The position numbers and the translations under genes were made by a program. A DNA stretch of 64,000 bases from Okapia johnstoni. Taxonomy: Eukaryota > Chordata > Mammalia > Artiodactyla > Giraffidae. Shown one piece after another: positions 12,101-26,889 of the stretch. The stretch covers positions 8,639,501 through 8,703,500 of the forward strand of contig JAGTYA010000025.1 of assembly GCA_024291935.2 (NCBI GenBank). The letters run 5' to 3'. A model generated the notes under the pieces. It saw nothing but the letters and a program-made list of their open reading frames with translations, searched no databases and had not been told where the DNA came from. Each line of letters begins with the position of its first letter. Position 1 is the first letter of the stretch.

Positions 12101-15100
12101 CAGCGAGAGCGACATGCATGTGGCCCAGCTGGCCGTGGACTTCCTTGCTACTGTGACCCACGCCCAGCCGGCCTCCATGGCCGAGGTCAGCGGCCCCGTG
12201 CTGGCCGAGCTGCTGCGGTTGCTGCGCTCGCCCCTGCTGCCGGCTGGGGTGCTGGCGGCCACCGAAGGCTTCTTGCAGGCTCTGGTGGGGACCCGGCCAC
12301 CATGCGTGGACTACGCCAAGCTCATTGGCCTGCTCACGGCACCCGTGTATGAGCAGGCGGCGGACGGCGGGCCTGGCCTGCACAAGCAGGTGTTCCACTC
12401 GCTGGCCCGCTGCGTGGCGGCCCTCGCTGCGGCCTGTCCCCAGGAGGCGGCGGGCACGGCCAACCGCCTGGTCGGTGATGCCAGGTCACCCAGCTCGAGC
12501 CCGGGGGTCAAGGTCTTGGCGTTCCTGTCGCTGGCTGAAGTGGGCCAGGTGGCCGGGCCGGGCCCGCAGCGGGAACTGAAGGCGGTGCTCCTGGAAGCCC
12601 TGGGCTCGCCCAGTGAGGATGTGAGGGCAGCTGCCTCCTACGCGCTGGGCCGCGTGGGCGCAGGGAACCTGCCCGACTTCCTGCCCTTCCTGCTGGGGCA
12701 GATGGAGGCCGAGCCCCGGAGGCAGTACCTGCTGCTGCACTCGCTGCGGGAGGCCCTGGGGGCCGCCCAGCCCGACAGCCTGAAGCCCTACGCTGAGGAC
12801 ATCTGGGCCCTGCTGTTCCAGCGCTGCGAGGGCGCCGAGGAGGGCACCCGGGGGGTGGTGGCCGAGTGCATCGGGAAGCTCGTCCTTGTAAACCCTCCCT
12901 TCCTCCTGCCCCGGTTCCGGAAGCAACTCGCTGCAGGTAGGGGCCCGGGGATGGGCAAAGGCGGCCTAAATCGGAGGTGGGCAGTGCCCCCAAGAGCTCC
13001 ACACCGGGTGAGCTCGTTCAGGTGATGGGGGTCTGAGCATCATGGTGTTGATAAGATTCAATGCAGAGGAGCCATTAATAACAGTGTTTCCTGAGACTCA
13101 GGGGGACCCTCTGGGATGGAGGGGACACAATCCTTGACGTGTCCTTCCAACAAGTAAACTTCTCAAGATGCCACTGGGTGTTGGCAGTAGCCACATGCCC
13201 CGGGTGAAGGTTAGTAAAGGTGGTTCTCTGAGGAGCCAGAGCTGGCAGGCTGCAGAATGCAGTTAATTCGGAGTCGCGTGGACTCGGAGTGGATGCCAGG
13301 CCCTGTGGCTTGGAGAGGGCCAGGGACGGGATGAGGAGGGCAGGTCTCACATTGTGGGGTCAGAGTGCGTCAGGATGCTCCACAGCTCAGGGAGGAAGAA
13401 GGCGGGTAGGTGGGCGGTGGACTCCTGGACAACTCAAAGCCCCTGGGAATGAAAGGCCTCCGTGCCCAGAGCTGGTCTGCTGGTCTCCACATGGTCAGTG
13501 GTGGGTTAGTTGACATAATGCAAGCAGAGTGCTTGGTCGGATGGGTGGTACCTAATTCATACTGTTAGTATCTCCTGTCGTTGCTGTGTTAGTGGTTCCA
13601 GTTAGGCCCTTCCTGGGTGGCTGGAGTAGAAGCCGCAGCTCTGGCCCTCACCACTGTGTGGACAGGATGACTGTGTTGAGAGTATCACCTATTACACCCA
13701 CAGGGCTCCTCACGAGAAACCTTGGGAGGAGAGGGTCTCGGGATGAGGGGCAGTTTCTTTCCTTTTTTTTTTTTTTTTGTAAATTTTATTTATTTTCGGC
13801 CATCCTGGGTCTTCGTTGGAGTGCACGGGCCTTCTCTAGTTGTGGTGAGGTGGGGCTCCCCTCTGGTTGTGGTGCTTTTCATTGTGGTGGCTTCTCTTGC
13901 TGCAGAGCATGGGCTCAGTAGCTATGACACTTGGGCTTAGCTGCTTCTCGGCATGCAGGATCTTCCCGGACCAGGGATTGAACCCATGTCCCCTGCATTG
14001 CACGGTGGGTTCTTAACCACTGGACCACCAGGTAAGTCTGAGCCCTGCCTTTTCATAGCTCAGGTTTGTTTGGGCCTTGCGCCCATTGTTGAACCAGCTA
14101 ACCGGCCACATTTCCTTTTTACCACCGGCTGTGGGACGCTTCGAGCTAGATCAGCTGCCTGGTACCAGCAAGTTCATGGGACTTCTCTCTGCACGCCCCT
14201 CACTCTGATCTCCATCTCACTTTGTCCTTGGCCTCATTTTTCTTAATTCACTTAATCCTATTCTACGTGTATTATCTTCACCAGCCACCCTGAATCTTCT
14301 TAGGAGCCAGTGAAAGTGGAAAGAGAAAGAGGAAAAAAAGCTGCAGGTCTGAAGTCCGTAACTCACTCCCTCATACCCAAGCATCAACTTGTAAACTTTG
14401 TCCCAAGTCTTGAACTAAAGTCTGTGGGTGGAAACAGCCTTAACCCATTCAGTGCTATGCGCTAGAGGGGTGGGAGGTGGAGAGGAGTGACAGATGGCCA
14501 ATTAATTTCCTCCACCCTGATGGGAAGTGTATTTCCTTCCCTTTCTGCAGCTTCTCTACTCAGAAAGCAAGCAGAAAAGCAAAATTAAGTGATTTTAGCC
14601 CATCTGAAGCACAACTGCTCTCTCCTTGGAGAATGCAGGTTGCAGGGAGGCCCAGAGAGAGCTCAGAAGCAGCTGGTGAATTCTGGACTTGCTGTGTGAC
14701 CTTAGATCTGATTTTAACCTTTCTGGTCTCTCTTTCTGCATCTGTAAAGTGGAGATTAACAATAATTTTTGAAATTATTTTAACTAGTATTATTTATTAT
14801 CAATCAATGACTAGGATTAATTAAGCCAGAGGATTAATTGAGATAATATGTCTAAAAAATATCTGAAAAATAGAACGCAGCTCCAAGGCCTGGGCAGAGG
14901 TCTTTATTCGGGTTGAGCCCCGTCTTGGGTTGTCATTCTCTGTTCGTGTCCTTGGGATGGCTGCTTGAGAACCGGCAGTTGTACTGTCTCAGCTGCAGCT
15001 GGAATTCAGGAGCAATTGCGGGCTGCCAAGGAAAGTGGTCATATTGACTTCCTCAAAGATGGATGTGTGGGGTTGCATGGGAAGAAGGTTCCGATCCCGT

Positions 15101-18100
15101 CTCCCACGGAGGCGAGGGGAAGCTTGGCGTCCCCCAGCCTGGGGGTATCTGGGACCTGCCGTGCCCCCGCCAATGCTGCCCCTCCTGTCCTGCAGGTCGG
15201 CCACACACCCGCTGCACTGTCATCACAGCAGTTAAGTACCTCATCTCCGATCAGCCCCACCCCATCGATCCCCTCCTGAAGACCTTCATCGGTGAGCATC
15301 CCCTCCCTCTGCCCACTTTGGTCTTCTCCACCCTATTCTTGGTCTTGATTTTTCTTCCTTTTTTAAAAAAAAAAAAATTTTATTGGAGTATAGTTGATTT
15401 ACAATGTTGTATTACTTTCAGGTGTACAGCCAAGTGAATCAGTTATACATATGTATAAGTCCACTCTTTTTTCTTAGATTTTTTTTCTGTATAGGTCATT
15501 ATAGATTATTGAGTAGAGTTCCCTGTGCTATACAGCAGGTTCTGAATAGTTATCTATTTTACATATATTCGTGTGTATATGTCAATCCCAATCTCCCAGT
15601 TTATCTCTCTCCCCCTTCCTTCTTGGTAACCATGTTTGTTTTAATATCTGTAAGTCTGTTTCTGTTTTGTAAATAAGTTTATTTGTATCACTTTTAAAAA
15701 CTAGATTCCACATATGGGAGATATTATATTTGTCTTTATATGACTTACTTCACTCAGTATGACAGTCTCTCAGTCCATCCATGTTGCTGCCGATGGCATT
15801 ATTTCATTCTTTTTTTATGGCTGAGTAATAGCCCATTATGGGCTTCCCAGGTGGCACTAGTGATAAAGAACCCACCTACCAATGCAGGTTAGATGTAAGT
15901 GACATGGGTTCAATCCCTGGGTTGGGAAGATCCCCTGGAGGAGGGCATGGCAACCCACCCCAGTATTCTTGCCTGGAGAATCCCATGGACAGAGGAGCCT
16001 GGCGAGCTGCAGTCCGTGGGGTCACACATGCATGCAATAGTCCAATATGTATATGTATCACATCTTCTTTATCCACTCTTCTGTTGATGGACATGTTGGT
16101 TGAGTCCATGCTTGACTGTTGTAGATAGTGCTGCAGTGAACATGGGGATGCATGTATCTTTTCGAACTGGAGTTTTCTGCAGTTATATGCCCAGGGGTGG
16201 GATTGTTGGATCATATGGTAGTAATAGTTCTGTCTTTAGTTTTTAAAGGAACCTCCATACTGTTCTTCATAGTGGCTATACCAATTCATATTCCCCTCAA
16301 CAGTGTAGGAGGGCCACCTTATCACCACATCCTTTCCAGCATTTACTGTTTGTAGATTTTTTGATGATGACCATTCTGACTGGTGTCAGGTGGATAGCTC
16401 ATTGAAGTTTTGATTTGCATTTCTCTAATCATTAGTGACATGGAGCATGTTTTCATGTGCTTTTTGGCCATCTGTATGCCTTCCTCGGAGAAATGTCTTT
16501 AGATCTTCTGCCTATTGAAAAATCTTCTTCCTCATCAAATATTTGCACTCTACATTTTGCATGCATTGTGGTTTCCTGCCTGAATAAATGATTACTGACA
16601 GTTATGACAACTAAATAACAACTTTCTAATTTCAGCATTCCTTCCATATTTATTAGTTTGCATTTTATTCTCAGGAACAACTTATTGTTTTCCCCCATTT
16701 ATTTATTCACTGATTTGTTCATATCATTATAGACTCTGGGATTTGTATTTCATTCAGTGGATTATAATCTATTACTGTCTTTTATTTAGATTCCCAAGAC
16801 TGTCTCACATTTAGCCAATGGGAGCCCTTCAAGCTGGTTCCTATGTTCTATTGACATGTTTCCATCATTCTTTGCATATATCCTTATCTTTTGCACAATA
16901 AGATGCTCCAGACCCATCTTGAACTTTTCCTGTCTCATCCCTGGAATCAACCATTTCTCCAAGAAGCCCTGATTCCTTTTAGTGGAGGATGGCATTTATT
17001 ATGTGTATTATACAGTAACCCCTATATACACGGGTTACCTCCTATTCTAGTCCAGCACCACAGGGTTCATGCTTGCCTTCTCCCTTTCCATGTACCCTTC
17101 CATTATGGGAGAATGCCAGCTTCTATTTTCCACAAGATATTTATTCGCTTAATCCTGGAGTACACAGAAGGTAGTCATGAGAATTGCTAACCCTTATCTG
17201 TGAAAATCAGTATTCGTTTATAATTCTTTCATCTTTAGCCTGAGGGGCATCTTGTCACAATGCTTTGGAAGTTACTTAGATGAGTTGTTCTCCTTCATAA
17301 CCTGGGTACTTATATCATTGAAATACAGTTATTTTTTTTTAGGGACCCCTCTCACTCTTGATTTTATTTATTTATTGAATATATAAAACCTGAACACAGT
17401 TTTTAAAAAGTCTAACCTACACAAAAAGGTATGCTCAAAGAAATGTTGTGTGACTTTGTGTGTAAGTCTTTTTACCTCTCTGATCTCCAGGATTCTCATC
17501 TGAAATAAAATCAAGGTAACATTTAGAGAGTCCTCACTTGGTATTCTGCCATGTGCTTTTTAGACCTTACCACATTTTTAATCTTGAAACCAGTCCAACA
17601 GTGTAGGTACAGCTGTTACCCCCATTTTACAGATGAGGACATTGAGGCGGTCCAAGGTTCCACAGTTAGGTCATGGTGAAGCCTAGATTTAAACCCAGGC
17701 CAGACTAAAGTCCACATTCTTACCTGGACTTGGAAGGTTTGTTGTGCAAAGCAGATGCTCCATACCCATCCAGCCAGGTCTGAGTAGCTCGCGTTAACCA
17801 GATAAGCCAGGTGAGGTGGGGGACGGCTGGTGTTTGGCTGTGGCTGTGCCACCCCTCACCCCCGCTTCTGGTCTTGCTGCCAGGAGAGTTCATGGAGAGC
17901 CTGCAGGACCCGGACCTGAACGTGCGCCGGGCCACCCTGGCTTTCTTCAACTCCGCTGTGCACAACAAACCCTCACTGGTCCGCGACCTGCTGGACGACA
18001 TCCTGCCCTTCCTCTACCAGGAGACGAAGATCCGCCGCGACCTCATCCGAGAGGTGAAGCCGGGGGAGAACACAGCCAGGAGCCCTCAGGCCAGACTGCT

Positions 18101-21100
18101 GGGGCTGGGGAGAGGGTTAGGGTCAGGTTCATCAGAGCAAGCACTGGCCCACAGGGTCAAGTCTGCCCCTCTATTTCCTGGCTGTGGAGCCTGGCTGGGG
18201 CAGCCCCAATCCTCTTAGCCTCAGTTTCTCCAAACGGGCAAAAGACAAGACATAATGGTGTCCACATAGGGTTGTTGAGACGATTTAATGAGCTAAATCT
18301 TGCAAGTGCTCAGAACTGCTCCTGGCACACAGTCGGCGCTCAGTAAATGTGGGCAACTCTTGTGATCACTTGACATTCATCAGGTGTTTGAGGGACACCA
18401 GCCCTGCGCCTGGGTGCTAGGACTCAGCTGGCTCAGACACAAGCCACCAGTTTTCTAATGGCCTCCTGATTATTGAACTTACTTAGAGCCCACGCGGTGA
18501 AGTTAGGATTTAAGAGGCAGAGAGTTAAAGTGACTTAATAGCCAAGTCCTTGCACGATATAAAGAGGTCTGAACCACCTAGCATCTCGGAGGAAGGTACA
18601 ATTCTGTTTAGAGAGGTTAGGAAAGTTCCCCCAAAGGAGAAGGCATTTGAAGTGGGCTTTGAGGGGTGAGTAGGAGTTTACCACTACAAGCAAACCCTTG
18701 TGTTTGTAACAACTCAGAGAGACCTGGATTTTTAATTCTGATTAAACCATTTACTAACTTGGGCTAGTCTCCTTGGGCAAGTTAGTTAACATTTCTGAGC
18801 CTTAGTTTCCTCATAGATTTATAGTAACACTGTCTTCTTGGGACTGTTGTGATGATTTGGTCAAGTGTTACTTGTCCAGCAGTCAGCACAGTGCCTGGCA
18901 GAGCATACCTGTTCAGTGGATTATAATAATCATCATTAGAATTACTGTTACTGTTATCATTATCAAAAGGCGTCGCAGGCTGAGCACAGGCGTGGAGACT
19001 GGAGAGTCTAAGGCATGACTTGGGGACAGGACACAGTACTGAACGAGAGGGAGGGGTGCACAGCAGGAGCTTGGGGAGGTGTCTTCCGTGCCCCGGGGTC
19101 ACAGCCTCCAGCCCATCTTCCCTCCTCCCTCCCTCCCGCAGGTGGAGATGGGGCCCTTTAAGCACACGGTGGATGATGGGCTGGACGTGCGGAAGGCAGC
19201 CTTCGAGTGCATGTACTCGCTGCTGGAGAGCTGCTTGGGCCAACTGGACGTCTGCGAGTTCCTGAACCACGTGGAGGACGGCCTGAAGGACCACTACGAT
19301 ATCCGGGTGGGACGAGCCCCCTGCCAGACCCACTGCCTCTTTGTCCCCCACACCTGCCCCAGGCACCCCCACTAAAGCAGTCGCTTTGTTCTATTTTTTT
19401 GGTTGCACAGTATGGCACGTGGGATTAGTTCCCTGATCAGGGATCAAACCCGTGCCCCTCACCCTTCCCCCGCCCCCCCGCACTGGAAGGCCAAGTCTTA
19501 ACCACTGGACCACCAGGGAAGTCCCCTGCTTTGTTCTTTTCCAGTAAGAAAAAAACCCAGTTGTCACACCTTTGGTGGGAGTGGGCAAGGCCTTGGGAGG
19601 TTGGTTTGGCCAGAACTACAAAAATGTAGAACTTGGAAACATTTTATGTATTATTTTTGGCTCTCCTGGGTCTTCGTTGCTTCACGAGCTTTTCTCTAGT
19701 TGTGGCGTGTGGAGGCCACTTTCTCGTTGCAGCGTGCAGGCTTCTGGCTGCGGTGACTTCTCATGTTGTGGGGCACAGGCTCTAGGGTGTGCACGCTTCA
19801 GTCCTTAACGGCTCCGGGGCTCGAGAGAACAGGCTTGGTGATTGTGGCTTACGGGCTTACTTGCTCTGTGCCACGTGGACTCTTCCCACACCAGGGAATG
19901 AACCCATGTCTCCTGCACTGGCAGGTGGATTCTTTACCACGGAGCCTCCAGGGAAGCCCTAGGCACATTTCAAAATGTAGAATCTTAGACACTCCCGTGA
20001 ACTGATTCCGTGGACTTGACTCCTAAACATATGTTCCAAGAGTTTGAGGCGAGAGGTGGTTCTCCACAGCTTTCTGGGAGTTGGGAAACGCTGGCAGCCA
20101 CCAAAATGTCTACTCATGGGGAGCTGGCTCAGTGCACTGGGTACCTCCCGTCATGGGATCCTGACACTTGTTGGAGTGGGATCAGTGTGCTGACGTGGAA
20201 GGTGGCCCAGACCCACTGTCAAGGGAAGAGTGAGTTCTAGAAGTTTGGGCCACTTTATTATCTGTGGGGGAGACAGGTTTCACCTTCTGTCCTCGTGGAG
20301 CCTTTTAATGTATGTACAATGAGCATGAATCACTTCTACAATGAAAAACCAATGTAAAATAATCAAGTCACTAATTGTGCTTGTTTAGACCATATAAAAG
20401 TGAATAAAGAATGGAGTGGTAATCACCGAAAAGTTCCACACACTTAAGAGCCAGTGTTGTAAATCTCAGTGTTTGCTGGGAAAATGCACAAAAACATTCC
20501 TTAGTCAGCCAGTATTTGGTGAGTGCCAGCACACAGAGATCAGTGCAACAGGCAAGGCCGACTGCTAGTTTGGACTTGAGTTCTGGGGGTTGGGTCCAGA
20601 CCTCTGCTCTCCCCCAGGGCCTGCTCCTTTCAGTCCTGGGCGATTTCACCAACCGTCTCCTTCCTCCTGGTCAGATGCTGACCTTCATCATGCTCGCCCG
20701 ACTGGCTACCCTGTGTCCTGTGCCCGTCCTGCAGAGGGTGGACCGGCTCATCGAACCCCTCAGGGCTACCTGCACTGCCAAGGTAAGCCCCCTGCCCAGC
20801 CCTGGGTGTACCTGCCGGGTCCCCTGCAGATGGTTCATGGTTACATTTACTGAGAATCTCCTGAGATACAGGTGGTATATGAAACACTTTATTCAGCCAT
20901 TATCATTGTCTTATTCTTACCATTATATACACAGGAGAACAGAGGTTCAGAGAGGTTACTGACTAAGGCTACACAGTAACTTGCAAAGCTGGTATTCAAA
21001 CCTAGCTCTCTTTATCAAACATTTCCTGAGTGTCAGGCCTTGTGCAGGGTACCACCAGGCATGCAATACTGAACATTGTGGACCCTCTCCTCTCACATCC

Positions 21101-21859
21101 TAATGGGAAAACTGAGTCAAGACACTTAAAAGACAGAAATCCCTAGTTGATTGCTAGCTATTGGGCAGTTACCCTGGAGTGCCTCAGGGTCCGGGGAGGA
21201 CCTGGGGCAGAAGGCTCATGGAAACCTGTGCGTTAACAGAGCCTGTCACACCCAGGAGGACCCAATAAATGCCTGCCAAATTCAAGAACTAATTTGGGTT
21301 TTGGAAGGGTTCAAATTAACCAAGAAGAGCCTGAGTGTCATCTGGGTTGAGTCATGGAGTGTCCTGAAAGCAGACCAGGAGCCTGGACCTGATTCCATAA
21401 ACAGTAGGGAAATTCCTGAGATTCTCTGAATAGGCGGGCGAGGTGGGGATAAGACAACAGAAGGCCGGCGAGCCAACTTTGGGAAGGGGCCAGCTAGCAG
21501 GCTGTCAGAACAAGCCATTCATCAAGTCCAGCGGTGCCAAGAGCCTACTTTAAGCACCGTAAATAAAGCTAGGAGATGGGGGCATGAGCTGGGGAAGAGG
21601 ATAGGTGACCAGCTCATCGTTTCCACTTTAGGTCAAAGCTGGTTCCGTGAAACAGGAGTTTGAGAAGCAAGATGAACTGAAGCGCTCAGCCATGAGGGCA
21701 GTGGCCGCCCTGCTGACCATCCCGGAAGTGGGCAAGAGCCCCATCATGGCTGACTTCTCGTCCCAAATTCGATCCAACCCCGAGCTGGCTGCCCTCTTTG
21801 AAAGCATCCAGAAGGATTCCGTTTCGGCTCCCAGCACAGACTCCATGGAACTCAGCTAG
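2996..21859 (+). CDS. CAND2: CAND2 (cullin-associated NEDD8-dissociated protein 2), 5'-truncated by window, 13 exons
   Basis: CAND2 (TIP120B) is the muscle-enriched paralogue of CAND1. It wraps unneddylated cullin-RBX cores and helps exchange substrate receptors. Thirteen exons join in frame: 2996-3150, 3847-3970, 5247-5512, 6930-7035, 7214-7356, 9495-9787, 10943-11084, 11434-12936, 15196-15291, 17884-18053, 19142-19306, 20675-20782 and 21632-21859. All introns are GT-AG and all phases agree, giving 1165 residues plus stop. Human CAND2 has 1236 residues, so about 71 N-terminal residues (two exons) lie upstream. Landmarks are HEAT repeats throughout, an acidic loop ([10 protein letters not shown], then [19 protein letters not shown]), and the conserved C-terminal TIP120 region ([44 protein letters not shown]) ending in SMELS. 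CAND2 rather than CAND1 is chosen from the near-human CAND2 wording across the large exon. No frame break is seen. Confidence 0.97.
3847..3970 (+). CDS. CAND2: CAND2 exon 4
   Basis: This exon encodes [20 protein letters not shown] through LDILSDMLS. The acceptor is GTGCAG and the donor is GTGCGG. It runs from phase 1 to phase 2. Confidence 0.94.
5247..5512 (+). CDS. CAND2: CAND2 exon 5
   Basis: This GC-rich exon encodes [20 protein letters not shown] through [10 protein letters not shown], a HEAT repeat segment. The donor is GTAAGG. A cluster of GC boxes begins 26 bases into the following intron. Long open frames on the other strand here are composition shadows. Confidence 0.95.
5538..5695 (+). 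promoter_or_regulatory. Cluster of five perfect GC boxes in CAND2 intron
   Basis: GGGGCGGGGC occurs five times, starting at 5538, 5569, 5587, 5618 and 5686, in a short irregular G-rich repeat just inside the intron after exon 5. GC boxes are Sp1/KLF sites. The block could be part of an intragenic CpG island, an alternative promoter, or a G-quadruplex-forming element near the splice donor. No function can be assigned from sequence. Confidence 0.6.
6930..7035 (+). CDS. CAND2: CAND2 exon 6
   Basis: This exon encodes [20 protein letters not shown] through AFEAFLR. The acceptor is CTGCAG and the donor is GTAGGT inside the Lys codon (AA|G). Confidence 0.94.
7214..7356 (+). CDS. CAND2: CAND2 exon 7
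   Basis: This exon encodes [20 protein letters not shown] followed by the acidic stretch [20 protein letters not shown]. The donor is GTGGGT, with a Glu codon split across the next intron. Confidence 0.95.
7787..7998 (-). repeat. CHR-type SINE
   Basis: Antisense copy in a CAND2 intron, from TTTATTTGGCTGCATTG to GGACCACCAGGGAAGTCCC. Confidence 0.75.
9057..9176 (+). repeat. Partial Bov-tA SINE
   Basis: It carries the CCAGTATTCTTGCCTG and AGAGTCGGACACAACT phrases of the Bov-tA body, without the tRNA-like head. Confidence 0.8.
9196..9358 (+). repeat. Bov-tA SINE just upstream of CAND2 exon 8
   Basis: The head (GGCTTCCCTGGTGGCTCAGA) and body (GAAATGGCAACCCACTCCAG) are clear. It ends within 140 bases of exon 8. 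Confidence 0.88.
9495..9787 (+). CDS. CAND2: CAND2 exon 8
   Basis: This exon encodes [20 protein letters not shown] through [11 protein letters not shown], including the [14 protein letters not shown] signature shared by CAND1 and CAND2. A Bov-tA SINE ends about 137 bases upstream, and the exon frame stays open back through that SINE. Confidence 0.96.
10155..10354 (-). repeat. CHR-type SINE
   Basis: Antisense, from TATTTATTTAGGC to TCTCCAGGGAAGCCCC, in a CAND2 intron. Confidence 0.72.
10943..11084 (+). CDS. CAND2: CAND2 exon 9
   Basis: This exon encodes [20 protein letters not shown] through [11 protein letters not shown]. The acceptor is CTACAG and the donor is GTAGGG. Confidence 0.95.
11434..12936 (+). 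CDS. CAND2: CAND2 exon 10 (large central exon)
   Basis: This 1503-base exon encodes about 501 residues, from [20 protein letters not shown] through RFRKQLAA. It includes [31 protein letters not shown] and [15 protein letters not shown]. It is GC-rich and carries the HEAT repeats of the protein's middle. A long antisense open frame at 10753-11832 is a composition shadow. Confidence 0.97.
13772..14034 (-). repeat. CHR-type SINE with poly-T
   Basis: A T tract and TTTATTTATTTTCGGCC start the antisense copy, which ends at ACTGGACCACCAGG. Confidence 0.72.
15196..15291 (+). CDS. CAND2: CAND2 exon 11
   Basis: This exon encodes [20 protein letters not shown] through PLLKTFI. The acceptor is CTGCAG and the donor is GTGAGC. 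A Cys stands where I recall Ser in human CAND2 (HTRCTV). Confidence 0.94.
15365..16515 (-). mobile_element. L1 LINE 3' fragment, interrupted by a SINE
   Basis: Antisense L1 3' end. The left edge reads AATTTTATTGGAGTATAG and the right part has TTGATTTGCATTTCTCTAAT and GTGCTTTTTGGCCATC. A Bov-tA SINE splits it at about 15840-16035, so the SINE is younger. It lies in the CAND2 intron before exon 12. Confidence 0.85.
15840..16035 (+). repeat. Bov-tA SINE nested in L1
   Basis: Head GGCTTCCCAGGTGGCAC and body CAGTATTCTTGCCTGGAGAA. The L1 sequence resumes on its right. Confidence 0.85.
17884..18053 (+). CDS. CAND2: CAND2 exon 12
   Basis: This exon encodes [20 protein letters not shown] through [10 protein letters not shown]. 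It begins the C-terminal TIP120 region. The donor is GTGAAG, and the exon ends in phase 0. Confidence 0.95.
19142..19306 (+). CDS. CAND2: CAND2 exon 13
   Basis: This phase 0/0 exon of 55 codons encodes [20 protein letters not shown] through [14 protein letters not shown]. It is nearly identical between CAND1 and CAND2. The donor is GTGGGA. Confidence 0.95.
19388..19525 (-). repeat. CHR-type SINE fragment
   Basis: Antisense, ending CCACTGGACCACCAGGGAAG, about 80 bases after CAND2 exon 13. Confidence 0.7.
19650..19958 (-). repeat. CHR-type SINE
   Basis: Antisense, from TATTTTTGGCTCTCCTGGG to CGGAGCCTCCAGGGAAGCCC. Confidence 0.72.
20675..20782 (+). CDS. CAND2: CAND2 exon 14
   Basis: This phase 0/0 exon of 36 codons encodes [20 protein letters not shown] through LRATCTAK. 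The donor is GTAAGC. Confidence 0.95.
21632..21859 (+). CDS. CAND2: CAND2 last coding exon with stop
   Basis: This exon encodes [20 protein letters not shown] through STDSMELS and ends at TAG. The 3' untranslated region follows directly. Confidence 0.96.
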   Translation, partial: VKAGSVKQEFEKQDELKRSAMRAVAALLTIPEVGKSPIMADFSSQIRSNPELAALFESIQKDSVSAPSTDSMELS

Positions 21860-22556
21860 CACCCACCCCCTGGGGACCCCAACTCGCAAGGAGGCTCGCC
21901 AGAGTCAAAGCCAGAGCCTCACCCTCCTACTACTGCAGGCCTCTACTCCTGCCCTTTCTCCAGCTCCCTGAGGGCCCTCCAGCTCCTGCTCGGAGCTTCC
22001 AGCACCTTCTCCAGGGACCCCAACACACAAGCTCTGTCAGAGCTGCCAACAGTTGGGCCCTCTAACTCAGGACAGTCATTCAGAGGGGGCGTGGTAGTCC
22101 TTCCAGGCCTCCCATGAAGATGGATGTGACTTCATACAGGTTAGCCTGGCTCCCTCCAGCCGGGGGTCCCTGCTCACACTTTAATGCTCACAGGAGGCAG
22201 GGGGCCAGCCTTCCTCCCCGCCGCTGTCCCAGATGTGTCACTCCCCTACTCCCCTTTCTCTACTTCACCTGTTCTGATCTGCCAAAAATTAGTGCTTTGG
22301 CTGGGCATCTGAAAAACTCAAAGATACCTCTATGAGCTCTTCACACTTTAGAGTCCAAAATGCTTTATAGTTTTGCAAGGCCAGGTGGGTTGGGTAGGAA
22401 ATAAAATGTAATTTTTTTTCTAATCCCCAGACTCTTACATAGCAAACTGGCAAACGTGTCACCGGGTGGTTTGTGAACCTGTCCTCTTTACTTTTTAGTA
22501 TCAAGGACACAGAAACAGTAAATGTCAGGCCAAAGAATTTTCTGCCATCCCAGGTC

Positions 22557-22562
22557 AATAAA
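22557..22562 (+). terminator. CAND2: CAND2 poly(A) signal (likely)
   Basis: AATAAA lies about 700 bases after the CAND2 stop. Another AATAAA at 22400-22405 is an alternative. Which one is used cannot be decided here. Confidence 0.6.
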
Positions 22563-22584
22563 GGACAGAACCTGAATCACCATT

Positions 22585-23194
22585 ATTTTCTCTGCACAAT
22601 TCCTCTCCTCAGTAGTTAAGACTGTCAGAATGCTTCCTGAGTCTTTCAGAGAAATCATGAAATGACCAATAATTTACTCAACGAATGTTTTGCCAGATTA
22701 GGTTTTGAACAGGACCCAGTCAATCTGAGACGCCCATCTATTAGAACTAGGGGATTTAAACCCAATCTTGTGCCAGAGTGCCACATGCCCTGTCCCACAT
22801 GACCTGTGCTGCTTAAACCATGTGTTGGAAAAATGGTTCATAAAAATTCATAAACAGCTGAACTCTAGCTATTGTTACCTGAGATCTATGGCTACGGTTG
22901 AAAAGGGACACCTGTTTGTCCTCAGTCTTCGTAAGAACCGCACGGGGTTACTTCTATTCTAACTTTACAAAGTGAGGCTAAAAATGACTACCTGCTCCAA
23001 GTCCAAGGTCCTTCCATCTGGGTCTCAGAACCTACCCTGGTCTGAGCACTTGAGGTGTGTGCCCTGCGAAGGATCACAGGTCCTTTACAAACACCCCTTC
23101 CAAACAGAAGGTTCCAGAGAGTACAAACAGGCAGAAGACCAATCTGTGGCAAGTTGTCATACCGAAGACTAAGAACCAAGGGGGAGATGCCAGA
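22585..23194. other. CAND2-RPL32 intergenic interval
   Basis: This gap separates the ends of two convergent genes. No open frame resembling a known protein and no clear transposon is visible. Confidence 0.6.
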
Positions 23195-23211
23195 TGGTCA
23201 GGTTTTATGCT

Positions 23212-23217
23212 TTTATT
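23212..23217 (-). terminator. RPL32: RPL32 poly(A) signal
   Basis: AATAAA on the minus strand lies 30 bases after the stop codon, matching the very short RPL32 3' UTR. Confidence 0.85.
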
Positions 23218-23246
23218 ACCACAAACGAAATGTGCACACGAACTGT

Positions 23247-26553
<3,307 letters not shown>

Positions 26554-26623
26554 TCACATTCCCAGAGATCCTGACCCGCTACCAGAATTTCGGTTGAATT
26601 ACACTATTCGACTCGCAGCTCGG

Positions 26624-26624
<1 letters not shown>

Positions 26625-26659
<35 letters not shown>
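26625..26659 (+). repeat. Poly-T run, 35 bases, in RPL32 intron 1
   Basis: This uninterrupted T homopolymer reads as A35 in the RPL32 pre-mRNA. It lies about 150 bases upstream of SNORA7A. No flanking transposon body is recognisable. Confidence 0.9.
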
Positions 26660-26660
<1 letters not shown>

Positions 26661-26780
26661 GCGGTTCCGCCACAGCAACCCCAGGGCCAGAAACTGGAGG
26701 AGGAGCGCCGAACAGTGGAAATAGACAACTTAACGTGAGTAGACAGGGCTGAGCGAGGTGATCCGAGGACTCGAGCCCAC

Positions 26781-26810
26781 CTCCGTAGGCAGCGCCGAGG
26801 AAGAGAGAGG
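26781..26810 (-). other. RPL32: RPL32 noncoding exon 1 with 5' TOP tract
   Basis: On the minus strand a CCTCTCTCTTCC pyrimidine tract (26810-26799) leads into a sequence matching the human RPL32 5' leader as I recall it (GGCGCTGCCTACGGAG), followed by a GTGGGC donor. A 5' terminal oligopyrimidine tract is the mark of TOP mRNAs, whose translation is controlled by mTOR through LARP1. The exact transcription start is inferred. Confidence 0.75.
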
Positions 26811-26885
26811 ACGGTGCCGCGCGGGGGCTGATGGGACGTCACCTCGCATCCTGACAGAGAAAAGGCAGCACTTCCGGCGTTTAGC
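26811..26885 (-). promoter_or_regulatory. RPL32: RPL32 core promoter region
   Basis: This GC-rich block lies directly upstream of the TOP start. CACTTCCGG at 26869-26876 fits an ETS/GABP site, typical of ribosomal protein promoters. No TATA box is evident. Confidence 0.55.
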
Positions 26886-26889
26886 CCTT

